Assembly: GCA_030248135.1 (NCBI GenBank)
Contig: JASANC010001540.1
Span: 1 to 64,000 of the forward strand
Direction of reading: 5' to 3'
DNA length: 64,000 nt
Origin: Theristus sp. LFF4_11
Lineage: Eukaryota > Nematoda > Chromadorea > Monhysterida > Xyalidae
The notes beneath the pieces were generated by a model. The model searched no databases and was not told the DNA's origin. It saw nothing but the letters and a program-made list of their open reading frames with translations. This document shows positions 1 to 11,384 of the stretch, one piece after another (the stretch's first letter is position 1; every line of letters starts with the position of its first letter). A program made the translations under genes and the position numbers.

Positions 1-21
1 TGTACTTTGATTCGGTTACGT

Positions 22-22
22 A

Positions 23-76
<54 letters not shown>
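22..76. repeat. (GT)n microsatellite
   Basis: An uninterrupted run of GT dinucleotides. The rest of 77-998 has no gene I can support; it is AT-rich single-copy-looking sequence outside the palindrome. Confidence 0.95.
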
Positions 77-78
<2 letters not shown>

Positions 79-998
79 GGTTGGAAGCCAGCTGGAATTA
101 AAGCAAAATAGTAATTATTGTCGCAAATTTAAGTGGTCAATTTTGTACCGGACACTATTAAAAACTTTTTGAAGGGGGGAGACCATATTTTCAGTCAACC
201 GTTCGCATTTTCCGCGGATTGGTTGAGTGTGGTGATGATAGGACACGGTGTGTCAACGTTCAACTAAGAAAACATGGTTGTATTCTTATCAGCAAATAAA
301 TTTTTGGCTACAGTGTGGCACAATTCGATCTCATTTTTTGGTGAACACTGTCATTAATGAGAAAAACACCGCGACTTGACGGAGAATAGCCGTGATTAAT
401 GGCTTTTTCAGATTCAAGCACTTTTGGCGTTTTCAGCAAAAATCTGCCCGTAACACTTTTCATCGTTCCTTGGTCTGAGAGCGGCCCGCTCACATCAGAA
501 TCGCGCAAATCAATAGAGTTTGTGTCTGCCTGAGTACTACACGTCTAGTTTCCATGCTTCCTGAAAATATCGATTCAGGCAAGTCAAGTATATATAAATA
601 CTATTCTATGAACAACGCAAACAATAGTGTATTCAGAACCTTTATTATACCGATATTGTATTATGATTTGTCTGAACTTTTTATAATTCGCTTTTCCATG
701 TGCTAAACAGTGCTAAACACACTCAAAATACCCACTCTATGCCGTTTTTTTTAAACGCCACGCAAATTCAACCGTCATTGCAGGATAATACACATGCCAT
801 GACAGAGCGTAAAAAACTGCGAACCCGTGACTTGTATCAAACTGGCAAATACAGTCTGTTTCTTGCTTGCATCATTCTGTTGGCTGCAAATTATCACGAA
901 TTCCTGCTCAATCACACAAGGAAACTGTCGAGTTTTATTATCAACCAGAATCTCATGACGGAGCGACAAAAAATGAATATGGATGCTGACGTAATAGA

Positions 999-1031
999 TA
1001 CAAGAAATACAAGCGGCTTTAATCGGGTCAT
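999..1031 (-). pseudogene. Truncated exon 1 of DB-module gene
   Basis: Reading leftward from the ATG at 1031, the first 11 codons match exon 1 of the DB-module gene at 19983. Homology then stops at 999, in the middle of the signal peptide, and the following sequence is unrelated. The upstream region of the gene (1032 to about 1300) is also duplicated, so a promoter with only the start of a reading frame remains here. It cannot encode the DB domain. Confidence 0.8.
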
Positions 1032-2066
1032 TTTTGCCGACAAATCTAAAAAATGTTAGTGTATTCAGAACTGTATTTTCAACTCGTCAACTGCACTAAA
1101 TCTCTTCAACAACATCACATGCAATGAAAACATACACGACTTATTGTACACACCGGGTTTCCGCAATTTTTCGCGATTTGTGGATGTGACGTGTATTTTT
1201 TTCTGTCCGGTGTTCTTAACTCCGAAAACTTCATTACGCGTCAAATAAAGTGCATTGTGTGAGATCACAACGTTCGGAATTGCAGTGCTGCATTGCAAAC
1301 GAATCAAACAAATTTATGAGGGTTTTTTCTCAATAATCAACTTTTGATATGCACTCATTGTCAAATGTCATTTCGTCAGAATTCGAGGTGTGATCAGTTT
1401 TTTCGCGCGTATTGTCCTTTTTTCGATGGGATAATTGTAAAAAGTTGAACGTTTTAGGCGGTCAAGACTCAAGAGTATGACGTAGTTTTTTTCCTTTTTA
1501 CTCCTTGCACAATTCCAAAGCTAAAAAGATTTTTCTCTGGCTTTTTTCTGGAAGAAAAAGGCAAAACGGTCTTTACTGAATTGAAAAGTGCATGAATCGA
1601 TCAATGTTTTTGGACTTCGTGCGGCTACTCAGCGAAAAACTGATATTCATGCAAAAATAATAGCTACTGTAATAAATCAATGCAAACGCGTTTGATTGTC
1701 CTTTTTTAGGCCCTGAAAAAAAAAACCATTGCGATTTTTCTATTTTCACCAAAAAAACTTGTTAAACGAAAAACATTATAATCAGTTTTTTTGCTACTTT
1801 TGTTATCAACCAACAACTTTTCAAAAAGCTTTATCGCATGGACCAACAAAACTGGAACTTTTTTAGCGAAATCATTGAACGAAAATATTACGAATTCAAC
1901 AATTTGTTAGCGAAAAAGCGAGAGATAAAATAGAAACAACATGCGTCAGAAGGTGATAAAACGTCAGAAGGTGTGGTAAAACATAAATACCGAACATCCG
2001 GTGAAAATCGCATAAAAGAACGTCGAAATCGGTGTTTCAAGCAGAAAAAAAAGTTGAAGTCAATCT

Positions 2067-2270
2067 GGCTAATATATACAACTAGCTGATTGGGTGATTG
2101 CACACACGTGCAGTTGATGCACGCATTCTGTTTAGGCTGATGCCGTGCGTTCGGTGCAGGCTTTGCTGTGTAGGCGGAGTTTATACTGCACAGGCCACAG
2201 AATGCATGCATCACACTGCACATCACACCAGCCAATCAGCTAGTTGTATATATTAGCCAGACGGACTGTA
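2067..2270. mobile_element. Fold-back MITE, AACTAGCTGATTGG subfamily
   Basis: The ends are inverted copies of a sequence containing AACTAGCTGATTGG, and the body is nearly self-complementary. The same subfamily occurs at 18762-18957 (mirror copy), 36747-36895 and 53456-53610. It lies just upstream of the small secreted protein gene at 2351. There is no coding capacity; it is presumably mobilised in trans. Confidence 0.7.
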
Positions 2271-2350
2271 GTTTGCTCCCCCAATTTTTTTATTCATTGT
2301 GAACGCTGCTTCCACCACGTGACTTGCACCAAACCTACTAAAAACGAAAA

Positions 2351-2827
2351 ATGCGCTTTTCACATGCAGCAACAGTTTTTGTATTGGCCGTCGTGTTTGT
2401 GGCGTGTAACTCCGCCCAGAAGCGACCCAGGCAAGCGTTTGTTCTCACGTTTTTTGCCACTTTTAAGAATTTTCATTGGCGTTAAAAAGCGGTTTTTGCC
2501 GTTATTTTCTTTTCGCGAATGCAAATTCAGACCATGATTTTGCAGTGGTGGGTTAATGCAATCTTAAAAATTGGTAGAAAGAAAACGAAAATTAATGAGA
2601 GTTGTTTTGAAATTTTAAAATCACTTTTACGAACTCTTCATGACAAGTGCGACTTGTTGCACTTCAGGCCGCCGCTCTCCGCGCAGCAGTTGTCCGTGTT
2701 GCAACAAGCGAACCAGTGCGGTGTACGTCCGTTCAAGACAACCAAGGGCGATATCGATCTGAATTGCACCGTGAAATGCACCGAGTTCGTTTGTCGATTG
2801 CGTTTTTCGCAACTAAACGCTTATTGA
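2351..2827 (+). CDS. Small secreted Cys-containing protein (left-arm copy)
   Basis: Two-exon model. Exon 1 is 2351-2430 and begins MRFSHAATVFVLAVVFVAC, a typical cleavable signal peptide. Exon 2 starts at 2668 and runs to the stop at 2827. Exon 1 ends in phase 2 at CAG followed by GCAAGC, so the intron would be GC-AG; exon 2 begins after TTCAG with the matching single base. The mature part is about 50 residues, basic, with three cysteines in NQCGVRP, NCTVKC and one more in FVCR. A GTTTGT donor at the last of these could extend the gene into an unseen exon. I do not recognise the family; a small extracellular protein is all that can be inferred. It is transcribed away from the four-TM gene, and a mirror copy lies at 18676-18200. 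Confidence 0.5.
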
Positions 2828-2844
2828 ACTGAAGAATAGGAGGC

Positions 2845-2946
2845 ATTCATTAAGCAGTATTCTTTGCTGTATGTCAAGGCGGTCAAAACGTAGCTACATG
2901 TCACTAAATACATAGAACGACATACTTCATGAATGCCGTTCACAGA
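2845..2946. mobile_element. ~100 bp fold-back MITE (GGCATTCATGAAGCAG family)
   Basis: Both ends are inverted versions of GGCATTCATGAAGCAG, with AGTGACCGC-like sequence inside. Other copies are at about 4743-4829, 16193-16270 and 18082-18184 (the last two mirror the left-arm copies), 26841-26908, 53811-53901 and 54040-54125. It is non-coding. Confidence 0.7.
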
Positions 2947-3489
2947 TTTAAAAAAATGAAAAAAAAATATATATTTTTAGATATTGGGTCTGCCGAGCGG
3001 AGCATTTCATGATTGGTGGCGACTGTCCGTACCCGCATGGATGTAAATGTGGATGCTTCGCGTGGCAGGATTGCTAATGAACACGAAGGTTATGATCCGC
3101 TGAAACAGAGACTACCCGAAATTCAATGATTTTTTTATCGTGCTTATCAAGCAAACTATTACGCACTCTCGAATGCATTTACCTACTCCTGATAAAATCG
3201 AGAAATGTTTTACTTGACGATTATTTCTTTGTTTTGAAACGCACACACAAAACGGAATTCAGAAAACAGAACAAACATCAAAACTACCTCTATTTGGAGC
3301 AAAGAGACTTAACGTGGAATAAGTGCAAACGCAAAAAAAACGGCAACGATTTTCAAATGAGAACTTTTTGCTTGAACAAAATTCAGTGCATTCCAGTTTG
3401 TTGCTAGAACCGGTTTCTGTTTGAATCGAATCTGTTTGACATCTGACACCAGTCTGCGACGTGCACTTAGCACATAGAAAACGTTACAC

Positions 3490-3660
3490 AACGTTTAACG
3501 CAACGTGTCGCTGCATTTATAACGCTACTTTCAAAGCTGTGTATTTAATGCAACAAATAACGCTACATTTAACCTGCGTTTAACGCAACGTTAATGCAAA
3601 CTTTGACTCACGTTTTACGAAACGTTTAAGTCAACATTTAACGCAAGAGTTAACGCAACC
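3490..3660. repeat. Degenerate AACGC-type short repeat cluster
   Basis: Irregular reiterations of TTTAACGCAACG-like words on both strands; the mirror is at about 17345-17545. No coding or transposon structure is recognised. Together with 2950-3925, where I see no gene, it fills the space between the small secreted gene and the four-TM gene. Confidence 0.5.
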
Positions 3661-4324
3661 AGTGTTATGAGATACAGGATTGGCTGGCTGGCTTTCTTAA
3701 CGTATTCACTTTACATCAAGTTTCATACCGGACTGGCCCTTGCAAACAAGGTTATGACAAAAAATGAGCGTTTCAATGAATTCTGTTTGTAATCAGTTGC
3801 TTCTAATAAGCGACAATCTGTATCTCTCTTTCACAGACCAGTAGAAAAAATCGAAAAACAAAAACATTGAAAAACGAAGAAACTGCTGTCGCGATCAGAT
3901 CGTTCAATATTTGTCTTTTTTCTGGAATCACAATATTTCAGCGGTGGAGACGGCCGGTTCGATCGCGTCGCTTTTGCTTGACTTTGACTTCGTCGTTCCC
4001 TCCGACTCGATTAGCGATGATTTGTCGCGTTTCTTCTCCTGTTCCGTTGTCGAGGTTTTGTGCGAGGCGGAGTACAATGAGGGCGACTTCGACTTTGACG
4101 GGTCGTCAATGTTGACGGCCGATCGCGACAGATCGAGCGGCTTCACGTCCATCGAGACGATGCTGCCGCTGGGCACTTCTTGGACACCTGCCAGGAAAAG
4201 ATCCTAGTCTGCGACTGATCCCGCCTTGATGGACTGCCTCATTTATACGGTTGTACTGTACGCCAAAGATACACACTGTGGTGTCAATGTGAGACAATCG
4301 TTTTTCTTCTTTGATCCTCTTTAC

Positions 4325-4535
4325 AATTTTGTTGTTGTTATTATTGTTGTTGGGATTTTTAGGCGATCTTTTTAGCCTGGGCTAACCCAGAGAAGCGTAC
4401 AGAACGCCATTGAGTAGGGCGCCCATCGAGTTTTCTCTGTCATTAAGTGCCTATACACCCCTCGGCGGGGCTCGATCCCCCGAGCGCACAGACTGTAGTC
4501 TAACGCACTACCACCAGGCCACGAGCGGTGACATT
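4325..4535 (-). mobile_element. tRNA-derived SINE, family 1
   Basis: On the minus strand this begins with a tRNA-like head. The A box resembles TGGCCTGGTGGTAG and the B box is GGGATCGAGCCCC, about 30 bases apart as in pol III promoters. It continues through a conserved body (GAAAACTCGATGGGCGCCCT) and ends in a CAACAA-type tail. Copies: 16486-16693 (mirror), 21305-21472, 35607-35788, 50461-50663, and a head-less fragment at 52625-52720. This copy lies just downstream of exon 6 of the four-TM gene copy. Confidence 0.8.
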
Positions 4536-5162
4536 TTATGACGCAACAAAAGCAGCATAATGATCGGCTGTGGGTATCACGGAAAACCGCACACAACAAT
4601 CGTCGGACTAACCAATCACTTGATTCAGCGGATGGGATGAGCGAGAAAACACAATAGTACGCGAGCACTGTTTGTATAATCAGTTTGTCGTGCGCAGCAA
4701 ATGCTTTATTGTTCCGCTTTGCAGAAAAAGCCGTAAACGGGCGTTCATGAAGCACTATTTAGTGACCGCGTTAGCTATGTTTTGACACACAGCTGTGCGT
4801 CGCTAAATACTGCGTAATGAATGCGCTTTAAAAAAAATTAATTTCACGCATAGTTTTCTCCTATGGCCCCCAATGAAACTCACACTCAAACTGCACGGTG
4901 TGATCGTGGTCAAAATCAAGCTGTGTTTCGTCCGACTTCTGTCGATCGACGTGACACGACACGCTGGACTGCGTGGGCGCCAGATTCGATTTCGTCTCTT
5001 CCGGCATTCGTTTACTGAACTGACTCCGTTGACGGAGTGACTTTCGCGTATAGGACGATGGGTCGCTCACTGCGCCGGAAAAGTGTTTTTTTTGCAAATA
5101 TTTCGGTTGAACTATGCATCAGTGTCGGCACCGATGTTCAACTCAGAACTGTTTGGCATAGT

Positions 5163-5338
5163 CGTACAACCGAACTCGAACTTATAGGGAATCAGCTGAT
5201 TGGTTGGTGGTCACGTGATGCATGCTTTCTGTGCAAGCATTGCTGTGGAACGTCGTCTGTCGTTCTATACAGAAAGCATGCATCACGTGACCATCAACCA
5301 ATCAGCGGATTCCCTATAATTTCGAGTTCGACTGTACT
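5163..5338. mobile_element. Fold-back MITE with CAGTCGAAC-type termini
   Basis: Inverted termini of the TACAGTCGAACTC type followed by GGGAATCAGCTGATTGG and an inner ATGCATGCTTTCTGTG give a hairpin-forming body of 150-190 bp. TA flanks and CAGT..ACTG ends suggest a Tc1/mariner-derived MITE. Other copies: 5602-5798, 9011-9158, 9430-9598, right-arm mirrors at 12844-13012, 13284-13431, 15215-15412 and 15676-15851, plus 45614-45781, 46075-46252 and 59714-59876. Confidence 0.8.
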
Positions 5339-5897
5339 CAAACACCACCGATATATTCTCTTCACTGGTGTGCCCCGTGTCATTGATAAAAAAACAGGTT
5401 TAAAAAAAACTGTGTCGTCTAACGAAACGCCTCCGAGCTGAGCATCTTGTCGCGCAGCACCATGTTGATCAGCATCAGGCCGAGCAGCACTGGCAGGCCA
5501 AGCAGCGCGCCGACGCCGGCCACAATGTGCACTGCCGGTGCGTCGCCTGTTGGTTATCATGGCGTTATTAAAAAAAACCTGCGATCGTTTATTATGGCGT
5601 TTACAGTCGAACTCTAAATTATAGGGAATTAGCTGATTGGTTGGTGACGTGATGCATGCTTTCTGAACCCTTTCTGTGCATGCATTGCTGTGGAGTGTCT
5701 GTCGTCTGTTGGAGTCTATCGTCCTGCACAGAAAGCATATGCATCACGTGACCACCAACCAATCAGCTGATTCCCTATAATTCAGAGTTTGACTGTATAC
5801 AATGAGGCGGTTAGTCAGGCTACAGTGTTTCGGTAAACCTGTCGTCTTTTTAACGGAATACATTGGACTGATGGTAGTCTTCTGGTGTGCGTCTTCT

Positions 5898-6178
5898 GCT
5901 GTAGTGTACGGAATGACCGAGTAAACATGGCAGATTTTTTCAGGGTGCAAGGAGCGCGCGAAATTTGAATGAAAGAAAATAGACGTTCAGAAACTAAATT
6001 GTGTGCCAAATTTGACGTGTTTTTTCAGACTAATGGATTCTTCGCGCTATTATGTTCATTCTTGCTCCCTCGAACACATGATTAGGTGTTATGTTGGCAC
6101 TTTTGAAAAAGACAACTCCTAGTCTCCGACTGATCCCGCCTTGACGGGCTGCCTTATTTATTCGGCCATACTGTATAG
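5898..6178. mobile_element. ~275 bp MITE with CAGTATGGCCGA-type termini
   Basis: Inverted ends (ACAGTATGGCCGAATAAA against its complement) flank a conserved body containing AAGGCGGGATCAGTCG and CGCGCTCCTTGCACCC. TA-flanked CAGT ends suggest a Tc1/mariner-related non-autonomous element. Copies: 14838-15114 (mirror), 22181-22445, 32952-33165 (decayed), and end fragments at 4200-4262 and 16753-16815. Confidence 0.7.
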
Positions 6179-7314
6179 TGGACCTGCAGCAGTCCAAAAC
6201 GAATTTTCGTCGCAAATGGCGGCTTTTTTTCATTTCCAACTAAACCTGATCCTCGTTCATTCGTCTTTATTCAAAATGCTCTGTACTCGAGTGCATTGAG
6301 AGAACTTTGCGGAGAAGAACGTGACAGGCTCTCAGAAACACACTATATACGATGACCGTCATTCCAAATAATACAGCAAACCCAGCCAGCGGCACAAATG
6401 GAATTTGCAGAAAAAATAGACCGTACTTTTCTTATTATCGATCGCCGTGAATGGCGCAGCGCACGCGCGCACGCATCTCGACGGCACCGGGTTGGCCTAC
6501 ATGTTTAAAACGACTCTGGTGCAAGACATTTGCGTTATAGGACATATCCACCTTCAAACTAACCGCGTGTTTAACGGTGAAAATAAACCACAATTCTCCG
6601 AATATGTCGCAAAACCTAATCCTAAGCAACGCTTAATATAATCCTAATTCTGTAAGTTCAGCCCTAAGCCAAGCCTTTTTAGAAGTGCGGTGCATGAGCA
6701 AATAGTGCACATGACACCACTCCAGGGGGAAGAGAATCCATTCCATAATCCTAGTCCTGTTTAAACATGTAACATTAGGACGGGCACCGCAGTGGAACAG
6801 CCGATCGAGCCGAGGCTGAGCGCGACGCCGCCGACGCACAGCAGCATGCCGACCACGTAGAGCACGCTCCAGAACGAGTAGCGCAGTAGGCCGCGTAGCG
6901 ATTTAGTGGCTGGAACATTTATAATTAAATAAATAAAATAAAAAAATATATGGGATGATGATGATGATGCATCAGCGGGGGGTGCAAGAAACTTGATATT
7001 AGCGACGATCAATTTTCACTACCCAATTTGCTATATTGATTTATTGATTTATTCTGTTTTTAGTTTTTTTCTGGCTTTGCACCCAGCTTGCAGCATTGGA
7101 ACCTGTGTCCTTGTGCATTTGCAATAAAACGAAACGAAACGAAACGAAACGATACCAGAACAACAATGGCAGCAAAACACAAAGAAACAATATGCGGCAA
7201 CACATTGATTCGCGCGCGCCCAAAAAAATCCGACGTGCGTTAGAACGCTAACATTCGACACGACACTTGGCCGGTCAGAGTGCTCCACGCACAGCTGTTG
7301 ACTTGATTAACTAA

Positions 7315-8738
7315 CTAGCCTATTGACCCGAGCGTATGTGGCTTAATCAATGCCAAGCCTTTTTGGTGAAGTGGCATTGACTTAGAAAGAAAAAACAGTA
7401 ACGTTTACTGAATAATAACCCTGAAGAAAATTTACCTTGTGCTACCGTGAAGTCGCCTACAATACAATATTTTTTAATGTATTTAAATAAATAAAAAATG
7501 CGAAGCTTATGATTTTGCTATTTTTACCCGTTCACCCTAACCGAAGGCAAGCCTTTTTGTAAGTGAAGTAAAATTGAATAAAAAAATATAAAAACTAACG
7601 TTTTTTAATTTACCCGTTTTAAAAAGCTAATGCTTTTTTACCCGTTTACCTAAGCCAAGCCTTTTTTGTAAAGTGAAAATGCGAAGTTTATGATTCTGCC
7701 ATTTTTTACCCGTTCACCCTAACCTAAGTCAAGCCTTTTTGTATGTAAAGTAAGATTGAATAAAAAACATAAAAATTAACGTTTTTTACAATTACCCGAT
7801 TTAAAAAGCTAATGCTTCTTTTACCCGTTTACCTAAGCCAAGCCTTTTTTGCAAAGTGAAAATGCGAAGTTAATGATTTTGCTATTTTTACCCGTTCACC
7901 CTAACCTAAGTCAAGCCTTATTGTAAGTTAAGTAAGATTGAATAAAAAATATAAAAATCAACGTTTTTTCATAAAAAATACCCGTTTTAAAAAGCTAATG
8001 CTTCTTTTACCCGGTGATCCTAACATAAGCCAAGCCTTTTTTGTAAAGTGAACATGCATAGAAGAAACAAAAAAGTGACGTTTATAATTTCGTTTTGCAG
8101 TTTTGGTTCTTTTTACCCGTTCACCCCAACATGACCCAAACATGTTTCAAAGTGAAAATGAATGGTAAATACCATTTCGACCCAATTAAAAAACTAACTT
8201 TTTTCAGAGACAGTTTTGTTACATCTTTCGCAGTCGCTCGTCAAGTTTTGAGCAGCAAAAATTGCCAGTTGCCCATCGTGCGTTACGTTGAAATTATCGC
8301 TCATAACCACGGAGTATCAATTTGAAAATGAAACATGGAGTATCAATTTCAATGAAATTTACTTGTTTTGAACCCAAAGTGCAACTTGCAATGCCGATGT
8401 CGATGTGCGTTTTGCAACCCGATTTTTAAAAACAAAAAAGTTCAAACTTTTTTCAAAGACGGTTTTGTTACATCTTTCCCAGTCGATCATCAAGTTTTGA
8501 TCAGCCACGCTTCCATTTACCTATGCTGCGCTGAACTGTCTCTGTTGACCAAAGAGTATCATGATGACTGCAGCTATGATGTGCGACGTTTTGAGAAAAC
8601 AATCTCAACTGGTGTTAATAAAAAAATAGGTTAAGGAAATTGAGATGGAGTTTTCTTAAGTAGCAAAAAAGGGCGCCAATTCAAATTGCAAAAAAATGCC
8701 ACAGACACACAGACACTTTGTAAATTTAATAATATAGA
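7315..8738. repeat. Left-arm-only segment with AAGCCAAGCCTTTTT tandem units
   Basis: This block interrupts the otherwise continuous homology between arms: the right arm joins the two flanks directly at about 13712. Much of it (7340-8060) consists of imperfect tandem units of roughly 90-190 bp with TTTACCCGTTCACCCTAACC and AAGCCAAGCCTTTTTTG words. The remainder (8100-8640) carries two diverged copies of a TCAAGTTTTGA-containing segment. I see no gene in it. Whether it was inserted on the left or deleted on the right cannot be decided from this window. Confidence 0.75.
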
Positions 8739-10656
8739 TTTTTTTGGATCGTTTCCATCTCAATTTAACCGCGCAAGTCCGAATTGTATAATCGCAAGTC
8801 TTCGTTCTATTTTTTTTCACCACCAAAAACACGCACTCAGCAGCACGGTGAGCGCGGCGCACAGCTGCAACCAGAGGCCGATGGGGAGCGTCAGATTCTG
8901 AGCGTAGATCGTGGTGCACAACGCGAAACTGAGCACGCTGGCCAGCTCGATCGCGAGACCGCATAGCATTGCAGACGCAATCAAGCCCTTGAACAATATG
9001 GTCGTTTTGGTACAGTGCAACTCTAAATTATAGGGAATCAGCTGATTCGTTGGGATTACGGTATATGCATGCTTTCCGCGCAGAAATTGCTGTGCGGGCG
9101 GAGTTTAGAGTATAGAGTTTTAGAGTACTAATCCCACAATTTTGAGTTCGACTGTATATGAGTGAACATTGTTTTAGTGCATGTTACATGTATGTGCTTC
9201 GAGCAGAAAAGAATGGGCCAAATGGTCAGAATATGTGTTTCGAAAGTGTCAGAAAACAATTTATGCCAGACTAAAAACCTCCCTCACGTAAATGCGACTC
9301 CAGACAGACTGTTGTTATGAAATTTGAAAAATCTCCAGTTGATAAAAAAACTACAACTCTCACCGACCCAGTACAACATCCGAACCGGCCAACCGAGTGT
9401 TCGAGTGTTCTGCAAGAACAAAATTCTGCAGTCAAACTCGAAATTACAATCAGCTTTGATTGGTTAGTGATCACGTTTTGATGTATCCTTTCTGTGCAGG
9501 ACAGACTCCTCCTCCATGGCAATGCCAGCACAGAAAGCAAGCAACAAGTGATCAACAACCAATCAGCTGATAGCCTACAACTTGGAGTGTTCGACTGCAT
9601 GATGTGATGAATTCAGACAAGACACGTGGCTGATGTGCCACACGACAACTTTGGCGAATAGTGACAGGTGAAAAGGTTCGCTAAAAACCCGTCATCGATT
9701 TTTTCCGTGGAAATGAAAGCGCCGGGGTGAATGAAAGTCTGGCCTTTTTCTTGCACTTCTCGCGCGGCGGCATTAACGAGGCGGTGCGGTTGCTGTCCTG
9801 CGTCAACGGCGGCAGAAGTGAGGACGGAGACGGGTCATCGACTGGCGGCGATGGTGGCACCGGTTTTTCGGAGGGCTGTTGTTGTCGTCGAATTGATGAC
9901 ATGACGCTGTGGAATATTCACGGTTTGGTCTGTCCTGTCGACTGTGGTTGGCGTTGGCTGTGTAGTTTGGTTGTTGATTTTCGAAACTCTGGTCACCGAG
10001 ATGACGATGACGTGTTCAGAGGTGTTGTATAGCCGTACAGGGAAAGTGATGACCAAAGTAATGAACGCCGGTTGTGTGTACGTTTGTTTTACGGGTAAGA
10101 AAAAGTGCCAATGGTACAAAAAAAGAAGCGGACGAACAAATGTCGACTGTCGTTTTTGTACTGACTGGAGGCACTACAGTACACTTTTCGAAGATCGTTT
10201 GGAGACCCTAATTTGAATGTCTCTAACTAAATGAAATGGATTTTACAAATTTCAAAATGGAAAGCTCCGGAGCTGGAACTGATCCCTGATCCCAATGTTT
10301 CATCCCTTCAACAAATTCAACCAAAGCTGACAATCTAGGCACTTTCACTTTGTTAAAAAGGCTTAGATTAGGATCAGGTTTAAGATTAAGATAAGAATCG
10401 TACAACTTCATTAGGATTAGGGTTCGAAGTTTTTTAAAGTTTAAAAAAAATACTTTAAAAAATAGAGATTTTTTAATTTTTTAGGTTTAGGATTAGCCTC
10501 AGTAGCGAAAGTGCGGGGGGGGGTGGGGGGTCCACCCCCCCCCCGCAGCCGAAAATCCTGCCCGTGCACGGGCAGATACCCGTGTACCCCCCTCCCCCCT
10601 TTACCTCGACACGGGTACTGGACTCCCCCCCATAGTTGTTCTAGGGGGGGCCGGCC

Positions 10657-11376
10657 TAGGGTTGTTAAAAAAAACAAAAATCGTCATTTTTGTTTTTTTT
10701 TTAAATTTTTTTAAAAAAAAAATTTCAAAAATCAAAGTTGTGCTAAATCAATCAGGGAGTCCGAAGAACCACATATGATATGCAAGCGCCTCCCGAATGA
10801 CTCCCGTATGGCGGAACTTTGCAGATTTTGTTTTGGTGACCTCAATTACCCCTTTTCCAAACCGTCACCATGCCTCTTCTTGTGTTTTGACCTCCAAAAC
10901 GTCACTAATTGTCCCCAGCTAAGCTAATGCTAAAGTGAAGACAAAACATACCGCCTTGAAATTCGATCAATTCTTCTGATGGTGTCGCGACGACACGACA
11001 CGAAGCAGCAACCAGACAACGTAGCGCTTGCAAACGGAGCAGCGAGCACAATCGGACGCTCTGCGAGGCGAATCGTCACCTTATCTGCATCGGAAATGGT
11101 AGGCTAAGCTTTGGTACTCTCAAAAAAATCATCTCAGATGTATTCTAAGACTAAAATCAGACTGTAAAACGGCCCAAAATCGACTGCTAAAGGTTTTACG
11201 AGGTATAATCAAAGAAAATTTTTGTTGAACTTTCGAAAAATTGTGCCAAAATTGAGGTTTTCAGAGCATATTAGAGGAAAATTTTTCGAATTTTTTTTTT
11301 TAAAAATCGGCATTTTTGTTTTTTTTTAATCACTTTTTTTTTAAAAAAAAATTTTCATTTTTGTTTAACAACCCTA
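10657..11376 (+). mobile_element. hAT-like non-autonomous element in palindrome spacer (group A, copy 1)
   Basis: A 720 bp element with terminal inverted repeats starting TAGGGTTGTTAAA and ending in the complement. It is flanked on both sides by the 8-bp sequence GGCCGGCC (10649-10656 and 11377-11384). The 8-bp duplication and TAGGG termini fit the hAT superfamily (consensus YAGNG). It carries no long reading frame, so it must be mobilised in trans. It occupies most of the spacer between the palindrome arms. A second, inverted copy lies at 39484-40513. The palindromic target duplication could in part be coincidence. Confidence 0.8.
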
Positions 11377-11384
11377 GGCCGGCC

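Larger units (their letters stand above)
3928..9902 (-). pseudogene. Degenerate left-arm copy of four-TM membrane protein gene
   Basis: This is the mirror of the six-exon gene at 12540-17087. Exon equivalents on the minus strand: 9902-9689, 9003-8837, 6909-6799, 5546-5424, 5069-4884 and 4187-3928. Two lesions break the model. The A7 run near the end of exon 1 in the right copy is A6 here (around 9699), shifting the frame so that exon 1 no longer joins exon 2 in phase. The AG acceptor before exon 2 (CCAAAAG in the right copy) reads CCAAAACG here, with three substitutions in five bases. The other exons stay open, with a few amino-acid changes such as LLRYSFWSV against QLRYSFWNV. It may be a young pseudogene; alternatively a MITE-derived AG just upstream could rescue splicing, and the homopolymer difference could be a sequencing error. 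Confidence 0.6.
999..10650. repeat. Left arm of giant inverted repeat
   Basis: The reverse complement of this stretch reappears at about 11790-20015. Open frames recur at mirrored positions with identical or nearly identical translations: for example, a 90-residue and a 94-residue frame near 10 kb and 12.4 kb are identical, as are 82- and 98-residue frames near 4 kb and 17 kb. Homology starts abruptly at 999 (mirror 20015). The sum of mirrored coordinates is about 21014-21027 in the outer part and about 22442 in the inner part, because the left arm has about 1.4 kb at 7315-8738 that the right arm lacks. The arm carries a DB-gene fragment, a small secreted protein gene and a degenerate copy of the four-TM gene. 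Confidence 0.95.

Noticed and set aside
308..508. 66-codon minus-strand frame near the left end
   Set aside because: It has a plausible composition but no start context, splice partners or recognised family.
700..1059. 119-codon plus-strand frame overlapping the palindrome edge
   Set aside because: It crosses the duplication junction and is antisense to DB exon 1; no signal peptide or domain is seen.
10511..10714. Pro-rich frames in the G/C tracts near the palindrome centre
   Set aside because: Composition alone (runs of C and G) produces them; similar frames appear at 11.7, 38.3, 39.2 and 43.1 kb in repeat DNA.
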